Shown here in pieces: positions 46,010 to 56,499 of a stretch of DNA of 64,000 nucleotides. Position numbers and translations under genes: made by a program. Where the stretch lies: the NCBI RefSeq assembly GCF_030272615.1, contig NC_081411.1, forward strand, positions 216,270,154-216,334,153, written 5' to 3'. How positions within the stretch are numbered: position 1 is the first letter of the stretch; each line of letters begins with the position of its first letter. A model generated the notes under the pieces. The model did no database searches. It was not told where the DNA came from and worked only from the letters and a program-made list of their open reading frames with translations. This DNA is from Cryptomeria japonica. Lineage: Eukaryota; Streptophyta; Pinopsida; Cupressales; Cupressaceae.

Positions 46010-46470
46010 ATGGGTGTATTGGCAAAATCCTTTCCTTTATCTTATGGTGGATATCCATAGCCCATTCGTAAGCTCCCATTTTGGCACACACAGGGGAGAA
46101 GTTAGTAAATATTGTGGAGTTTAGACTTACATCTTCAAATTACATTTGATTGAAAGTTTTTCAATGCTTTTCAATAAACACATTTTGTGCATATCCTACA
46201 ATCATAGCACTCCAAAAGACCACATTTTGTGGAGTTATTTTTTACAACTACAAATTACATTTGATTGAAAGTTTCTAAATCCTTTTTAACAAACACATTT
46301 TGGGTATCTTGTAATCATATCATTCCATGAGGCCACATTTCTTTGAGGTATCTTGTCAAACATTTAATGTTCCTTGTCTATCAACACATTATCAATAATG
46401 ATGATGGATGTTCATACCCTATTTGAAAGCTTCCATTTTTAGCTCAAGCCACCTACAAATAAAAGTTGCT
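46010..46470 (-). pseudogene. PPR-protein fragments
   Basis: The minus strand gives two tandem pieces with PPR character: NVASWNDMITRYPQN-like with LETFNQM (about 46350-46270), and NVVFWSAMIVGYAQN with VCAKMGAYEWAMDIHHKIKE (about 46235-46030). Phrases of the type NVVSWNAMIAGYAQNG and ACAKMGALEQG are the hallmark of plant PLS-class PPR proteins, which act in organelle RNA editing. Stops occur within each piece, and the rest of the gene is absent. Confidence 0.75.
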
Positions 46471-47108
46471 TGGGTTAGAAACTTGTTTAATGGAGTTGGA
46501 GATCTAATGGGAAAAATAAAATAGGTTGAACAAATTAAACTTTAAATTTGATCAAGGAAAACAAGAATGGAGATTGAGAACATTGAATGAGATGGGTTAA
46601 GGAGGCCCACATTAGCCGCCTAAGCAATCAATTCTTAGAATATGTTGTTTAAACCTAGCCACTTTGGAACTTGCTAGTATTAATTTATATCATATTTGGA
46701 AAATTATGAAGATTTTAATGCTTAGTGAAGACCAAATCATGTATTTTAAACACATATTCTCCATCATTTTTAAAGTAACTGCCACTTTTGGTTTTCTTGT
46801 TGTGTCGAATAAGTTCCTCGCATGTAAATTTAAAAAAAAAATTATTTGCCACTATCTTTATATTGACATTTATTTGGAGTCCTCAATATTCAATGCAATT
46901 GTATATGTTTTAATATATCAAGTCTAAAACGTATTGGTTTATTTTAGTTGGATGTTGCTATTGAACTTATCAAAGTTATATATATACATAAGGCTCCTCT
47001 AGAATCTATTTTTAAACCTTGAATTGACCAAGGCAATAGTATTTAAAAGAAGAAAAATAACCTCGATAACTTCTAGGTTTTAAAACAACATCCGACCAAA
47101 GGAACCTA
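46471..47108. other. No gene seen
   Basis: The stretch is AT-rich with a short open frame (46664-46927) that has no recognisable features. A local GGAGTTGGAG/GAGATT-rich patch lies at 46495-46580. Confidence 0.5.
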
Positions 47109-47480
47109 TGTTACAAGTGCGGTTGTCATTGCACCAAAAGATTGACCTATTAATGCCTGATACAACCACTAGACTTATAGAATCCACAGGATGTGGTTAA
47201 GCCATGTCACAAAGTCGAGCGTTGCATTGCATAGCACAAGGAGACCAAGGGCGCACACCTTGCAACAATCCCCCCAGCGCAAGCGAGTGGTTTGAACTTG
47301 TGACCAAGCTCTGATACCACTTGTTACAAGTGCAGTTGTCCTTGTACCGAAAGATCGACCTATTAATTCCCAATATAACCACTAGACATATAGAATCCAT
47401 AGGAGGCGGTTAAGCCATGTCACAAACCCAAGAGCTACGCTGCACAACACAAGGAGACCAAAGGCGCACACCTTACAATG
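47109..47480 (-). mobile_element. TRIM: miniature LTR element of 372 bp
   Basis: Direct repeats of 159 bp (47109-47267 and 47322-47480) start TGTTACAAGTGC and end in CACACCTTGCAACA or its diverged form. The 54-bp interior holds only a PPT (minus-strand GCGCTGGGGGGAT, next to the left repeat) and a PBS (minus-strand TGGTATCAGAGC, 47308-47319). Flanks ACCTA (47104-47108) and ACCTG (47481-47485) look like a target duplication with one change. The repeats agree at roughly 84 percent, so the copy is old. There is no coding capacity, and mobilisation must have been in trans. Confidence 0.92.
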
Positions 47481-47754
47481 ACCTGTACAAAGAGAAATGC
47501 CAACATTCAACCAAAAGAACCAAATATTTTAAGAATGTATAAATTAAACATATATCACTATGTTGAATAAAGAGGGCTCCAAACATATGTCAATACAAAG
47601 AAAAAATATAAGATAGTGGTAGAGAATTCAGAAAAAAGGTTTTACATTAAAGAAACGTACACAATAACTGGCAAATAAAAAATGACGGTTTCCCAAAAAA
47701 ATAAAATGATGGAGAATACACGTTTAAAATATGTGATGTAGTGTCCGTTAAGAA
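47481..47754. other. AT-rich spacer, possible LTR edge of the next copia remnant
   Basis: There is no coding signal. The sequence to the left of 47755 should be the 3' LTR of the remnant at 47755-48620 (minus strand), but its limits were not found. Confidence 0.4.
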
Positions 47755-48620
47755 TTAACACATTCAATCTCCCCATTGATTCTTAGTGAGCATACACCCA
47801 TCATTTGCCTTAATTTTTCAAAATTTCCTTTTGAAAATGTCATGGTAAGTATATTAGCAATCTGGTCATTGATTTTGCAAAACCTCAATTCAACCTATCC
47901 CTTTACCACAATATTTATAACAAAGTGATATTGACTATCAATGTGTTTTGTTCTATTATGGAAGATAGGATTTTTGGTGATGGAAATTGTTGAATTATTG
48001 CCACAATATATAACAATTGGTTTAGTTTGTTTCTGTTTTAAATCCATCATAAATATTCTCAACCATATTGCTTTATAAGAAGCAAAAGTTGCAACAATAT
48101 ACTCTAATTTGGTTGACGATAAATAATTTGATGGTTTCTCTTTTGAAGAGCAAGAAATGGCACTTGAACCCAAACTAAACACATAACCTGGAGTACTTTT
48201 CCTATCATCATCAAAACTATCCCAATCATTGTTTGTATATCCAAGTAAACCAAAATAATCTAATGGTGCATACAAATTGTCTAAACTACTTATACCTCAA
48301 ACATACCTTAGAGCTCTTTTCATTGCACAAAAATGAGCCTTACTTGGATTTTACATAAATGTTGAAGAAAAACTGTAACATACATGATATCTAGTCTTGT
48401 AATTGTTAAATATATAAGAATGCCAACTAGAATCCTACATAATATTGTATCTATTTTTAATAAGGATGATCCTCAATCAATTTTTCAATCAGGTTCAAAG
48501 ATTTGTTCATGGTTTAATAATTTTTCATCTTGAACTTATCAAGTAAATAATTATCAAATTTATTTGGTGAAATAAAAATGCCACCATTTAGTTGCCTTAC
48601 AGGTATCCCAATAGAATAAT
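47755..48620 (-). pseudogene. Copia RNase H remnant
   Basis: The minus-strand frame 48275-47895 reads YTNNDWDSFDDDRKSTPGYV, then LSSTKLEYIVA, YCGNNSTISITKNPIFHNRT and KHIDSQYHFV, the copia RNase H core with its acidic residues partly kept. Downstream, IELRFCKINDQ is the usual phrase before the C-terminal DIFTK motif. Upstream, decayed RT-connection sequence runs to about 48600. Stops and shifts disable it. Confidence 0.85.
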
Positions 48621-49600
48621 GCTTTTGCATTGATCTGTAGCAAGCAAGAAACATGTTTTTCCATCTCTCTTCTAGGAGCATTTAGATAAAAACTAATAAA
48701 TGCTTGATTAGATTGCAGTTGGTGTGGTGGTTTGTAGGAGATTTAATCTCCACCATCAAGTTCAGGCCTGAAATCTATATGAATGAGAGATCAACTTGTC
48801 GAGAGGTAGAGAGATTGTTGAGTGTGAGTTTCCCTTTGAGTGTTCAGAGCAAATTGAGTGTGACAGAGATTGTGTCCGTACTCTGACCTTTTGCAGAAGT
48901 TGAATAATAGGGAGATCTCATATTCTACTGGTTTTCCCGTAAGGGTTTCTACCCAAAAACAGCTGTGCCAAATTCTAGAGATGGTTTTCTATATTTCCAC
49001 TGTGCATATTTTGCAATAGTTAATTGCTCAGTATATTTTAGTTTTGTATATCAGATATGAAGATTTATTTTTTATGTTCATGTTATGGGTTTAAAAAAAT
49101 ACTGGAAACTTAAATTAGATTTGAGCATAGAGAATATTAACAATTAGTAGTCATTCTTGAAGCATCCTTTAAGTTAGAATCTATTCAACAAGATCTATTA
49201 CACATGCATAATTATCATAATCTGAATGGTGTGCTCATTATATTACGTAGATATAATCAGATCATTAGATAAATTGTTGGTGTCTTGGTAGCTTGCTTAC
49301 AAGAGCTAATCAAAGCAAACAAGCTCATTATTTCACTCATCCATTCTCACCTAAGATATAAAGTTTCATAAGAAAAAGAATCAATTAATATATTAAAATG
49401 CATTGATTGAGTCAAATATCTTATTATTATAATAAATCAATACATCTTCACTATCACTTTCCAATCTTTAAAATTCAACAAAACATTATATTTAAAACTT
49501 GTATTTACTTTACCCAAATTTAAATTTCAATTAATTATTTTAATTATATAATTATTAGAAGTAATTTATATGAATGCTTGTGTTTTCCTCTAAGAAAAGA
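48621..49600. other. No gene seen; LTR-like phrase near 48925
   Basis: TACTGGTTTTCCCGTAAGGG with TTTCTACCCAAAAAC (48928-48963) resembles the hairpin region of copia LTRs. The remaining sequence is AT-rich without coding signal. Confidence 0.4.
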
Positions 49601-49639
49601 AAGATGGAACAATTAGGGGGCATCTCTAGTTGGAAAGGA

Positions 49640-49951
49640 ATTGGTGGACCTTTCAAAGTGTGAAGTTGGATGTCCAACAATTATGGGAAAAAATTGTTTG
49701 CACACTTCAAGAGACTATTTTGGCTAAGTTCGATCTTTCTAGTACAGTGGATCCTAGGGATGTGGATATTTCTAGAAGGTTGTGCTTCTCTGCTCAGGGG
49801 AATGTTACTTCTACTGTTGCGAGATTTACACAACCAAAACAGAAGATTTGATCAAGTGGGCCACTAGCTTCCTCCACCTCAGGGAGTTCTGAAGATAAAT
49901 ATTAAAAGCTCTTCTAGGGGGAATCTTACACATGTTAGTATTGGTGGTATT
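49640..49951 (+). pseudogene. LINE-type 3' ORF remnant, left part
   Basis: The reading QSVKLDVQQLWEKIVCTLQE is followed near 49876 by PPPQGVLKINIKSSSRGNLT, the typical opening of the RNase H-like domain at the end of plant LINE ORF2 (usual form KINFDGASRGNPG). It is cut by a solo LTR at 49952 just after IGGI. An endogenous RNase H-like host gene is a less likely reading. Confidence 0.65.
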
Positions 49952-50967
49952 TGAACCAAGGGAAATTGAGCAAGGCAATAGAGGGTTAGTTTAAACATAA
50001 ATGATATGGAAACCAAATAAAAAACACAAAACTAACACTATTACCTTGCAAGAGAAGATCTATCTTATTCCTCTGATTGAGCTTGATGAAGTAGAGGTGC
50101 CCTTGTGCTCCACTTGTTAGGATGTGCTCTTCTTGATGGATGTGGAATGCTCTAAATGCATAACAAGATTGATGGATTAGGATTGGATTTGGATTATGAT
50201 GGATGAGGAATAGATGGATTTGGATGAAAAAGGATTTTTCTTGGATGAGGGATTATTTGGATATTATGAGGACATTATGTGGATATGATGGAAGAAAAGG
50301 GACAACATAAGATTAGAAGAAGATTCCATGTATTCATTTGTGAGGAAATGAGACTCCAATGTATAGAGTGGAGGAGACCAATGGAGGGCCAATATTGATT
50401 TTGGTATGAAGGGTTGAGATTGATTTGGAATGGAAGGCATGGATCAATGAATATAAAATCTCTTGGGGAAAGGAGAGAAGAATTAAAAATTCCAAAATAA
50501 AGGATGTGTGGGAAGACTAAATGGATAAAGGAATTAAAAATTCCTTGGAAAGAGGATGCATGGGGAAATTCAAGGAATTTGAATTTCCTTCAAAGGATCA
50601 AAAGTGATGTGACATGAGTGGAGGAATATAAAATTGGAGAATAATGATAAGTATGATTATGGAAGAATTAATTAGGCTAAGCGAGGATTAGGAAAAGTGA
50701 TTTGTAGGAATCACATGACTTAAGTTAATTAATTAGAATTAATTAACTAAGAGGAATTTAGAAAACTTAATGATTTGGTTGACTTTAGAAGAATAGGGAA
50801 ATAATTAATTTATTTGATAAATTAATTATTAAACTATAGTGACTAAATTGATTAAATTTGATTTAATTAACCTTAAGAAGAAGCGAATTAACACAATTAA
50901 ATTGGTTAATTATGGTGGCAGGCTTAAATTAATTAAACATTAATTTAATTAATTTTAGGTGTCTACA
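49952..50967 (-). mobile_element. Solo LTR (1,016 bp) inside the LINE remnant
   Basis: On the minus strand it starts TGTAGACACCTAAAATTAAT and ends TTGGTTCA. Flanks GTATT (49947-49951) and ATATT (50968-50972) match at four of five bases. The RNase H reading stops at its left edge and resumes after its right edge. AATTAATT-rich sequence at 50730-50950 is similar in kind to 57340-57600, whose solo LTR has the same TGTAGACACC start. Confidence 0.75.
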
Positions 50968-50972
50968 ATATT

Positions 50973-51400
50973 GATAGAGATAGTTTTGGTGTTGTATAGT
51001 TTTTTGTTTCCATTTATAAAGGGTCTAACACGAATAATTTCATGGAGGCTATTGCAATCTTGTATGCGATAGAGAGAGGTTGTGTTTTAGGTTGAAAAAG
51101 GATTATTTGTAAATCTGATTCACAAGTGTTGGTGAATATATTGCATGAGCAATGATTGGATGTTGTTAATTGACATTTAGTTGTAGTTATTAAGAAGATT
51201 CTAAGCCTTTGTTACCTCCTCTTGCATTCCTCGAGAGTAGAATAGAGTGGCAGATTGCTTGGCCAAATGTGCATCTAAACAATTGGAGGGTTTGAGTGTT
51301 GTGGACAAAGGTCATTTGCCTTTTGATTTATGTCATATGTTTGATCAATTAATTGTAGACATTAAGACTATCTAATTCATTGTATCGTATTGAACCACTG
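50973..51400 (+). pseudogene. LINE RNase H remnant, right part
   Basis: The reading resumes with RDSFGVV and continues NTNNFMEAIAILYAIERGC, KSDSQVLVNILHEQ and ADCLAKCASKQLEGL. These are the conserved RNase H phrases (Glu and Asp at the expected places). Frame changes and stops are present. Together with 49640-49951 it forms one decayed domain. Confidence 0.75.
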
Positions 51401-51454
51401 ACCATTTTAAATTTGTAATTTTTCTATGATTAATAATTTTTTACCCTTTTAAAA

Positions 51455-51760
51455 AATGTTTGCGAAGGAGACGAAATTATCTCAAATTGAGTTCAAATTC
51501 GACGAATTGCACAAGGCAACAAAAGGGTTTACTCAAAAAACAGGGAAAGAGAACTTTCGGGTCTGTTTACAGCGTAAGTTCCATTCGAATTCAAACTATC
51601 AGTTATTGTCCCTGGAAAAAATACGATAAAGGTGATTACGTAGAAATATTTTTAAAATGAAGGGAATTCTATTTAGCAAAAGACAAGTAGCAGTTGCATC
51701 TCTTATAACATGAAGAATACTGTGTGTTTTTTCACTTGTAAGCTTCATTTGTCTGTTTAG
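51455..51760 (+). pseudogene. Decayed copy of kinase exon joined to the gene's last exon
   Basis: From 51460 the sequence matches 40805-41060 of the kinase pseudogene (LSQIEFKFDELHKATKGF, donor GCGTAAGTT, then GGGAATTCTATTTAGCAAAA and the VAV codons). After GCAGTT it jumps directly to the match of 42590-42655 (GCATCTCTTATAACATGAAG ... TGTTTAGAA). About 1.5 kb of the gene is therefore missing here, including the catalytic part. Confidence 0.8.
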
Positions 51761-52189
51761 AATGTTTACAAATATATCTCCTCTGTAATCCAGCCTTCAA
51801 TGGAGCGGACACGTTGCACACATTGAGCCGCCCGTGTATTAAGTTTATGAAAAGCTTGCTTCTAAGAATAACTTTTGTGTAAATTTTGATAGTTTATAAT
51901 TTGTTGAGCAGTTTTTTATCAATAAAATTGAGATCAATATTTATTATTTTTATAAAAGATGAGATGTATTTTTTAATTATTTGATGATTGAAATGTATAA
52001 TATTTAAATAAATATTATAAGAAATATAATTATAATTATTATTTTTAATTATATCTATTTTTTAATATTTTAACTAAATCTTGTAATATTCACCCGTTGG
52101 ATATTACATTATTTTTTTAATACACATAACATCTTTTTTTAACTTAATTGAACGAACATCTTCCATCTAATTTAGAAGTTATAATAGTG
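51761..52189. other. AT-rich 3' flank copy with an inserted 190-bp stretch
   Basis: 51950-52130 matches the 3' flank 42656-42830. The stretch 51758-51950 has no match in the other copy and contains a patch GGAGCGGACACGTTGCACAC. Confidence 0.55.
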
Positions 52190-53060
52190 GTGACATCTCA
52201 ATGCCACAATATACATACACTTATACTTGGGAGTTATAATCTTTCATAATTAAAGTCATTCCTAGACCCCAAAAGTATGCCTTGAGGGTTCATTTGCGAT
52301 AACCCTACCTACGTATCCTCTAGCTCTTATGGGAAGTCATCTAGGCTTCATAGTTTGCACTCAAAGCGAATTTATTCTCTCCTCTTGATGAGATCATTAA
52401 TCTCTCCTTAAACCTTGACTACTTTTTAAGTGAATCTATTAACTTATTCCCATTACTATAATAAAAGAATATAAATTGCAATCGCATGTTTGTTCTATAT
52501 CCATCATTGCCAATCATTAGAGTACAAACATACACATATGCATAGGGGTTGTATCTCTAATCACACACATAGTTGTTATCTCGAGCATACATCACATATA
52601 CAAAAAGGACTAGCTCATACACATCCCAGATACACAAGATGACTAACTCCAACATACATCACATACATAGAGATTAGCTTCCACGTGCATAACAAAGCTA
52701 ATTTAGTGATTGGCTCATATAAATGCATCACAAAGATAATAATGACTAGCTCATACAAGCATTACAAAGATAATAACGACTCTCTTGTAAAATCATTACA
52801 AAGATAACAATGACTAGCTTATATGGGCATCTCAAATGTTGCTTATATACTATCTGCACTCCCTAGGTCGATCCGCATTGACCACTAGTCGACCCTAAAT
52901 ACTAGACCTTATGTAATATGTAGTCAACCTCCCCTCAGTCATGGATCATCTCCAAACCTAGCATAACATCATGTGGTTTCCAAGATATCTTCTACTAGTA
53001 CCAATTCACTTTCACATGCTTCCTCTTGTTGGTGCACATTTCCCTTCTCCAGTGCATCAT
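52190..53060 (-). repeat. Dispersed repeat, copy 2
   Basis: It matches 43000-43890 base by base with scattered changes. Shared phrases are CTACTAGTACCAATTCACYTTC, GCATTGACCACTAGTC and CATCTCCAAACCTAGCATAAC. It was probably copied together with the kinase gene pieces. Confidence 0.8.
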
Positions 53061-53489
53061 TCTGGAACAACTCTCAGTCAATCTACTAGCCATGTAGCTA
53101 CTCTGCCACCTCAAACATCCCGGTGCTAGAGGCTCCACTCTGGAAACTCTAGAATCAAATACACTAAATATAGACATACTCCCCTTCCAAGTAGCTTCTA
53201 TTTTGATTTAGTGTTATGTATCTTTCTATTTATGTTGAATCTTGTCAATTTACTGTCATTTTATCTAGACATTACATATTCATATCATATCAAAGACAAT
53301 ACACTCCTTACAAAAGGGAACTATTAATAGAAGTGTTCAACACTCCTTTTGGATTGAAATTGAATGTTGTTGGTTGTTCCCCAAGGAATGAATCAATGAA
53401 TGTTGGAAGTAGTGAATGAATAAGATCTTAGTCTACATTCCTAGGCTAAGGCTCTTATATCCAACAATGCACCTAGGAAGCATTATCTT
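53061..53489. other. No gene seen
   Basis: A short open frame (53216-53419) has no recognisable features. The end of the duplicated repeat lies near 53060. Confidence 0.45.
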
Positions 53490-53625
53490 TGGCAAGTAGC
53501 AAGTGCATTTCTTATACTTGCCTTAATTTATGTGATTCTATAGTTTATCTTGAATATTTATATTGTTGTAACCATCATAATGAGATGAAATCATGATGAT
53601 TATTGATTGGACAAATCTAAAAAAT
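53490..53625 (+). pseudogene. Kinase intron/exon fragment
   Basis: GGCAAGTAGCAAGTGCATTT at 53491 matches the donor and intron at 41300 (GGTAAGTACCCAGTGCATTT). The match extends to GATTATTGATTGGACAAATC, corresponding to the exon at 41395. It is another scattered piece of the same gene. Confidence 0.7.
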
Positions 53626-54640
53626 GGAGAGATTGAATCGATATTTTTAAGTAAATAAATGGATCTAAAGATCTTTAAATAAATAGCATGTATGAAGAGA
53701 TTTGTCTCTTGCATGAGACATGATTGTACATGTTAAATATATTGAGTGTGATTAAATATAAGTTTATTTTTTTAACACCTTTCCATAAACTTTATTTTAT
53801 CACAAAATTGAATTAGATGATGAGAGCCTCCTATAACAAATAGTCTTATTATCTACCTATTATAAATGAATAATATGTAACACCAATACTTTCTCGAAGG
53901 TAAACTTATTCTTGTTATGAAAACCCTTGAAGACTTTTTTTCCATCATTATTTATCATAAAATGTCTTTCATACTTATATTAATGAAGGAAATGAAATTG
54001 TTTCCAATGATCTTTGCAATTAAACATTTCAAAAATTTAGTGGCAATGTCTACAATCAACAATACAATAATTTTTGCTAACGATACAACATATTTTTTAA
54101 GGTTCAACAATTATTTTTTCAATAAATATTACAATTATTCATAAATGATCTTTGTGATCAACATTAGAATATTTTAGGTCCAACGAAAACAATGATCTCT
54201 TACTATTAACACAAATTTTTGTTTTTAAAAATGATCTTTAAAATCAATGCTACATTTATTCAACAATGACCTTTGTGGTCAACACTTAACATTTTAAGTT
54301 CAACGATGATGTTTATGATCACCACTAAAACCATCTAGAAACAATCTTTAAAATCAATGCTACAACTCTTTTGCGTAAATGGGTGCTCCAACTTCAAATC
54401 TCTCATTGCTACATCAATAAAATTAAATTAGCCCTTACAATAGTCACACGCTTGTAAATTAAATTATATAGTTCAAAATATTAAGAAGAAAGTAATGATC
54501 CAATAGTCATTTGAATCGCAATTTTTAGCAAGATGTTAGTGTGTTGTGCTGATATCCATGTGTCACACACTCATACAAAAAAATAGAATCAAGAAGCCAA
54601 AATTATTAGAAAAATGATAGATAAGAGATATTTTCTACTG
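53626..54640. other. AT-rich stretch with diverged CAACGATGATC-type phrases
   Basis: The phrases AATGATCTTTGTGATCAAC, AATGACCTTTGTGGTCAAC and GATGATGTTTATGATCACC recur between 54000 and 54360, an old short tandem pattern. No coding region is supported. Confidence 0.5.
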
Positions 54641-55122
54641 GGGGAAGAGCACCAATAGATAACATAGTTCCAATAACCGTCACTTTATTGTCATGTTGAC
54701 CTCCCAATAGACGTTATAGTGAAAACACCATTAATAAATTTGTTTTGTACCAATAGCCAATCATTTTTTGTAAATAATTGGCCCATTTGTGCACAACTAT
54801 TGGAACATTTGTCCCATTTGTGTACCACTATTGGAACATTTGTGCACCACTATTGGGACATTTGTCAACAAGTACTAGCGATTTTGAGTTGACGGTTACT
54901 AGAACATCTTTAGTTACGTATCAGGCGACACTTTGAAATGTGTACTTTTTTACTTTTGTGCGCATAAGTGATTCTGTAGTGTGCATCGTGACTACCCAGA
55001 AGCCAAATCAATAGCTATAAGCAGTTAAGTCGCATACAAAAACAACTAAAAAAAAATATCAAAATCCGATATACCGTTTGGATGCGCAAAGTTGGCTATG
55101 ACAGCTACTGGTGCTCTTCCCC
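54641..55122. mobile_element. MITE-like element, 482 bp
   Basis: Terminal inverted repeats GGGGAAGAGCACCAATAG (54641-54658) and CTACTGGTGCTCTTCCCC (55105-55122) match at 17 of 18 positions. The interior has no coding sequence but holds a run of about 27-bp units on ATTTGTGCACCACTATTGGA (54775-54870). TA follows the right end directly and TACT precedes the left end, so the target duplication is unclear. The superfamily is not fixed. Confidence 0.75.
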
Positions 55123-55659
55123 TATTTAACAATTTGCATTAAAAATATTTGCAATTTGGTTTCAGGTAATCACTCTTTTGGTCTAATCGCCTTGATTTGG
55201 ACTAGATTTAAATGCAGGAAATCGGATGTTATTCACATTGAGATTTTAATGACCCCCAGTCGCTGTCAGCAGTTTTTGATCTCCATTTTATTAAAGTTAA
55301 AAAACTGCAGAGCAAACTGTTTTGATCTGTTCTGTAAGTAACCGCCCCTCGTTTCTGCCGACATGATGTGTTCACATCTGCTTCACTTGCCTGACAATAG
55401 GAGAAATCGATGTAGGTACGTGCCATATCTCCAAGTTATGATGGAAAATACGATTGCCATATCTTCCTTTCATCGATACAATCCTCACTGACTGACAGTC
55501 ATTAATTAACTTGTATGACAGAAAGGACAAGCGATAAATGCACTCTGATCTCTATGGAATGTAGTGCGAACTCTTTCGATAATCTTAACCATTCATGTTT
55601 TTTACGGTCATTGGGATATTTCTCCGCTTGGAAATTCCGGTGTGATTACTCTTATTGCT
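55123..55659. other. No gene or repeat recognised
   Basis: Base composition is more balanced than nearby and no long frame is present. TTTCAG and TTCTGTAAGTAACC near 55160 and 55330 could be splice signals of a lost exon, but the reading between is short. Confidence 0.4.
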
Positions 55660-56225
55660 AATCAATGTGAGATGAATAGAAGGGGGATCGAGAGACGTGG
55701 ATAATAAGGCATGATTGAAGATCTATAGAGATGGAGAGGGAGGTAGGGATATGGGATAAGTGGGAGAGGGAGGTAGGGATATGGGAGAGGGGAGTGAGAT
55801 GAAATGATAGAGAAAAGAACAAATAGAAAGAGAGGGCTGACGAGGGAGGGAGAGGTAGAGGTAGATAGTGGGTGATAGATAGATCTAGAGAGGGTAAAGG
55901 TAGAGCCTAGGGAGGGAGGGGTGAGAGACATAAGAGGTAGAGATAGCGCTAAGAGAGAGGAGAGAGAGATAGATACTCAGGCACAAAGGGAGGAGTGAGA
56001 GACATAAGACATAGAGATAGAGCTGAGAGAGAAGAGGAGAGAGAGATAGTGAGGCACAAAGGGATAGGTAGTGATATAAAAGGGGAGGGAGATATCCGTA
56101 GATGGGGAGAGTGAGGATGGGAAGAATAGTTAGTGACCGAGAGAATGTTCAATGTGAGAGGGAGGTAGGGGTAGAGATGGGGCTAAGAAGGGAATGTGAG
56201 GTAGAGATGTTAGGAGAGAGAGTTT
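55660..56225. repeat. Purine-rich tract with local duplications
   Basis: The plus strand is dominated by GAGAG, GGGAGG and AGATAG. Phrases such as GAGGGAGGTAGGGATATGGG (55735 and 55767) and GAGTGAGAGACATAAGA repeat. Minus-strand open frames rich in Ser, Leu and Pro are by-products. Confidence 0.85.
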
Positions 56226-56348
56226 GAATTGAGTTCTAAACATTCAATTAAAGTGGGAAAGAAAGTGAGAATTAGAGACAATGTTTTAATGTTGAACATT
56301 TGACTAGCATCATATTTGGCGCTTGCCAAATGCAAATAATGGGTTTTT

Positions 56349-56389
56349 CACATTTGGCTAGCACCAAATGTTGCCACTAGCCAAATGTG
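56349..56389. repeat. Perfect 13-bp inverted repeat
   Basis: CACATTTGGCTAG and CTAGCCAAATGTG face each other across 15 bases. A related weaker pair (CATTTGACTAGC, GCTTGCCAAATG) lies just upstream at 56298-56331. Confidence 0.85.
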
Positions 56390-56499
56390 AATTTATGTCC
56401 ATTTTTTGTATTCGGAGTGTTGAGCATTGAATTTAAATAAATAGAATTCGGTGGTTTCAATTGAAGCTACATAAGTTTTCTTAAAAAAAATGAAATCAA

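Noticed and set aside
47109-47480. 5S-rRNA-derived (Cassandra-type) LTR
   Set aside because: I saw no 5S internal promoter sequence in the 159-bp repeats, so only the general TRIM assignment is kept.
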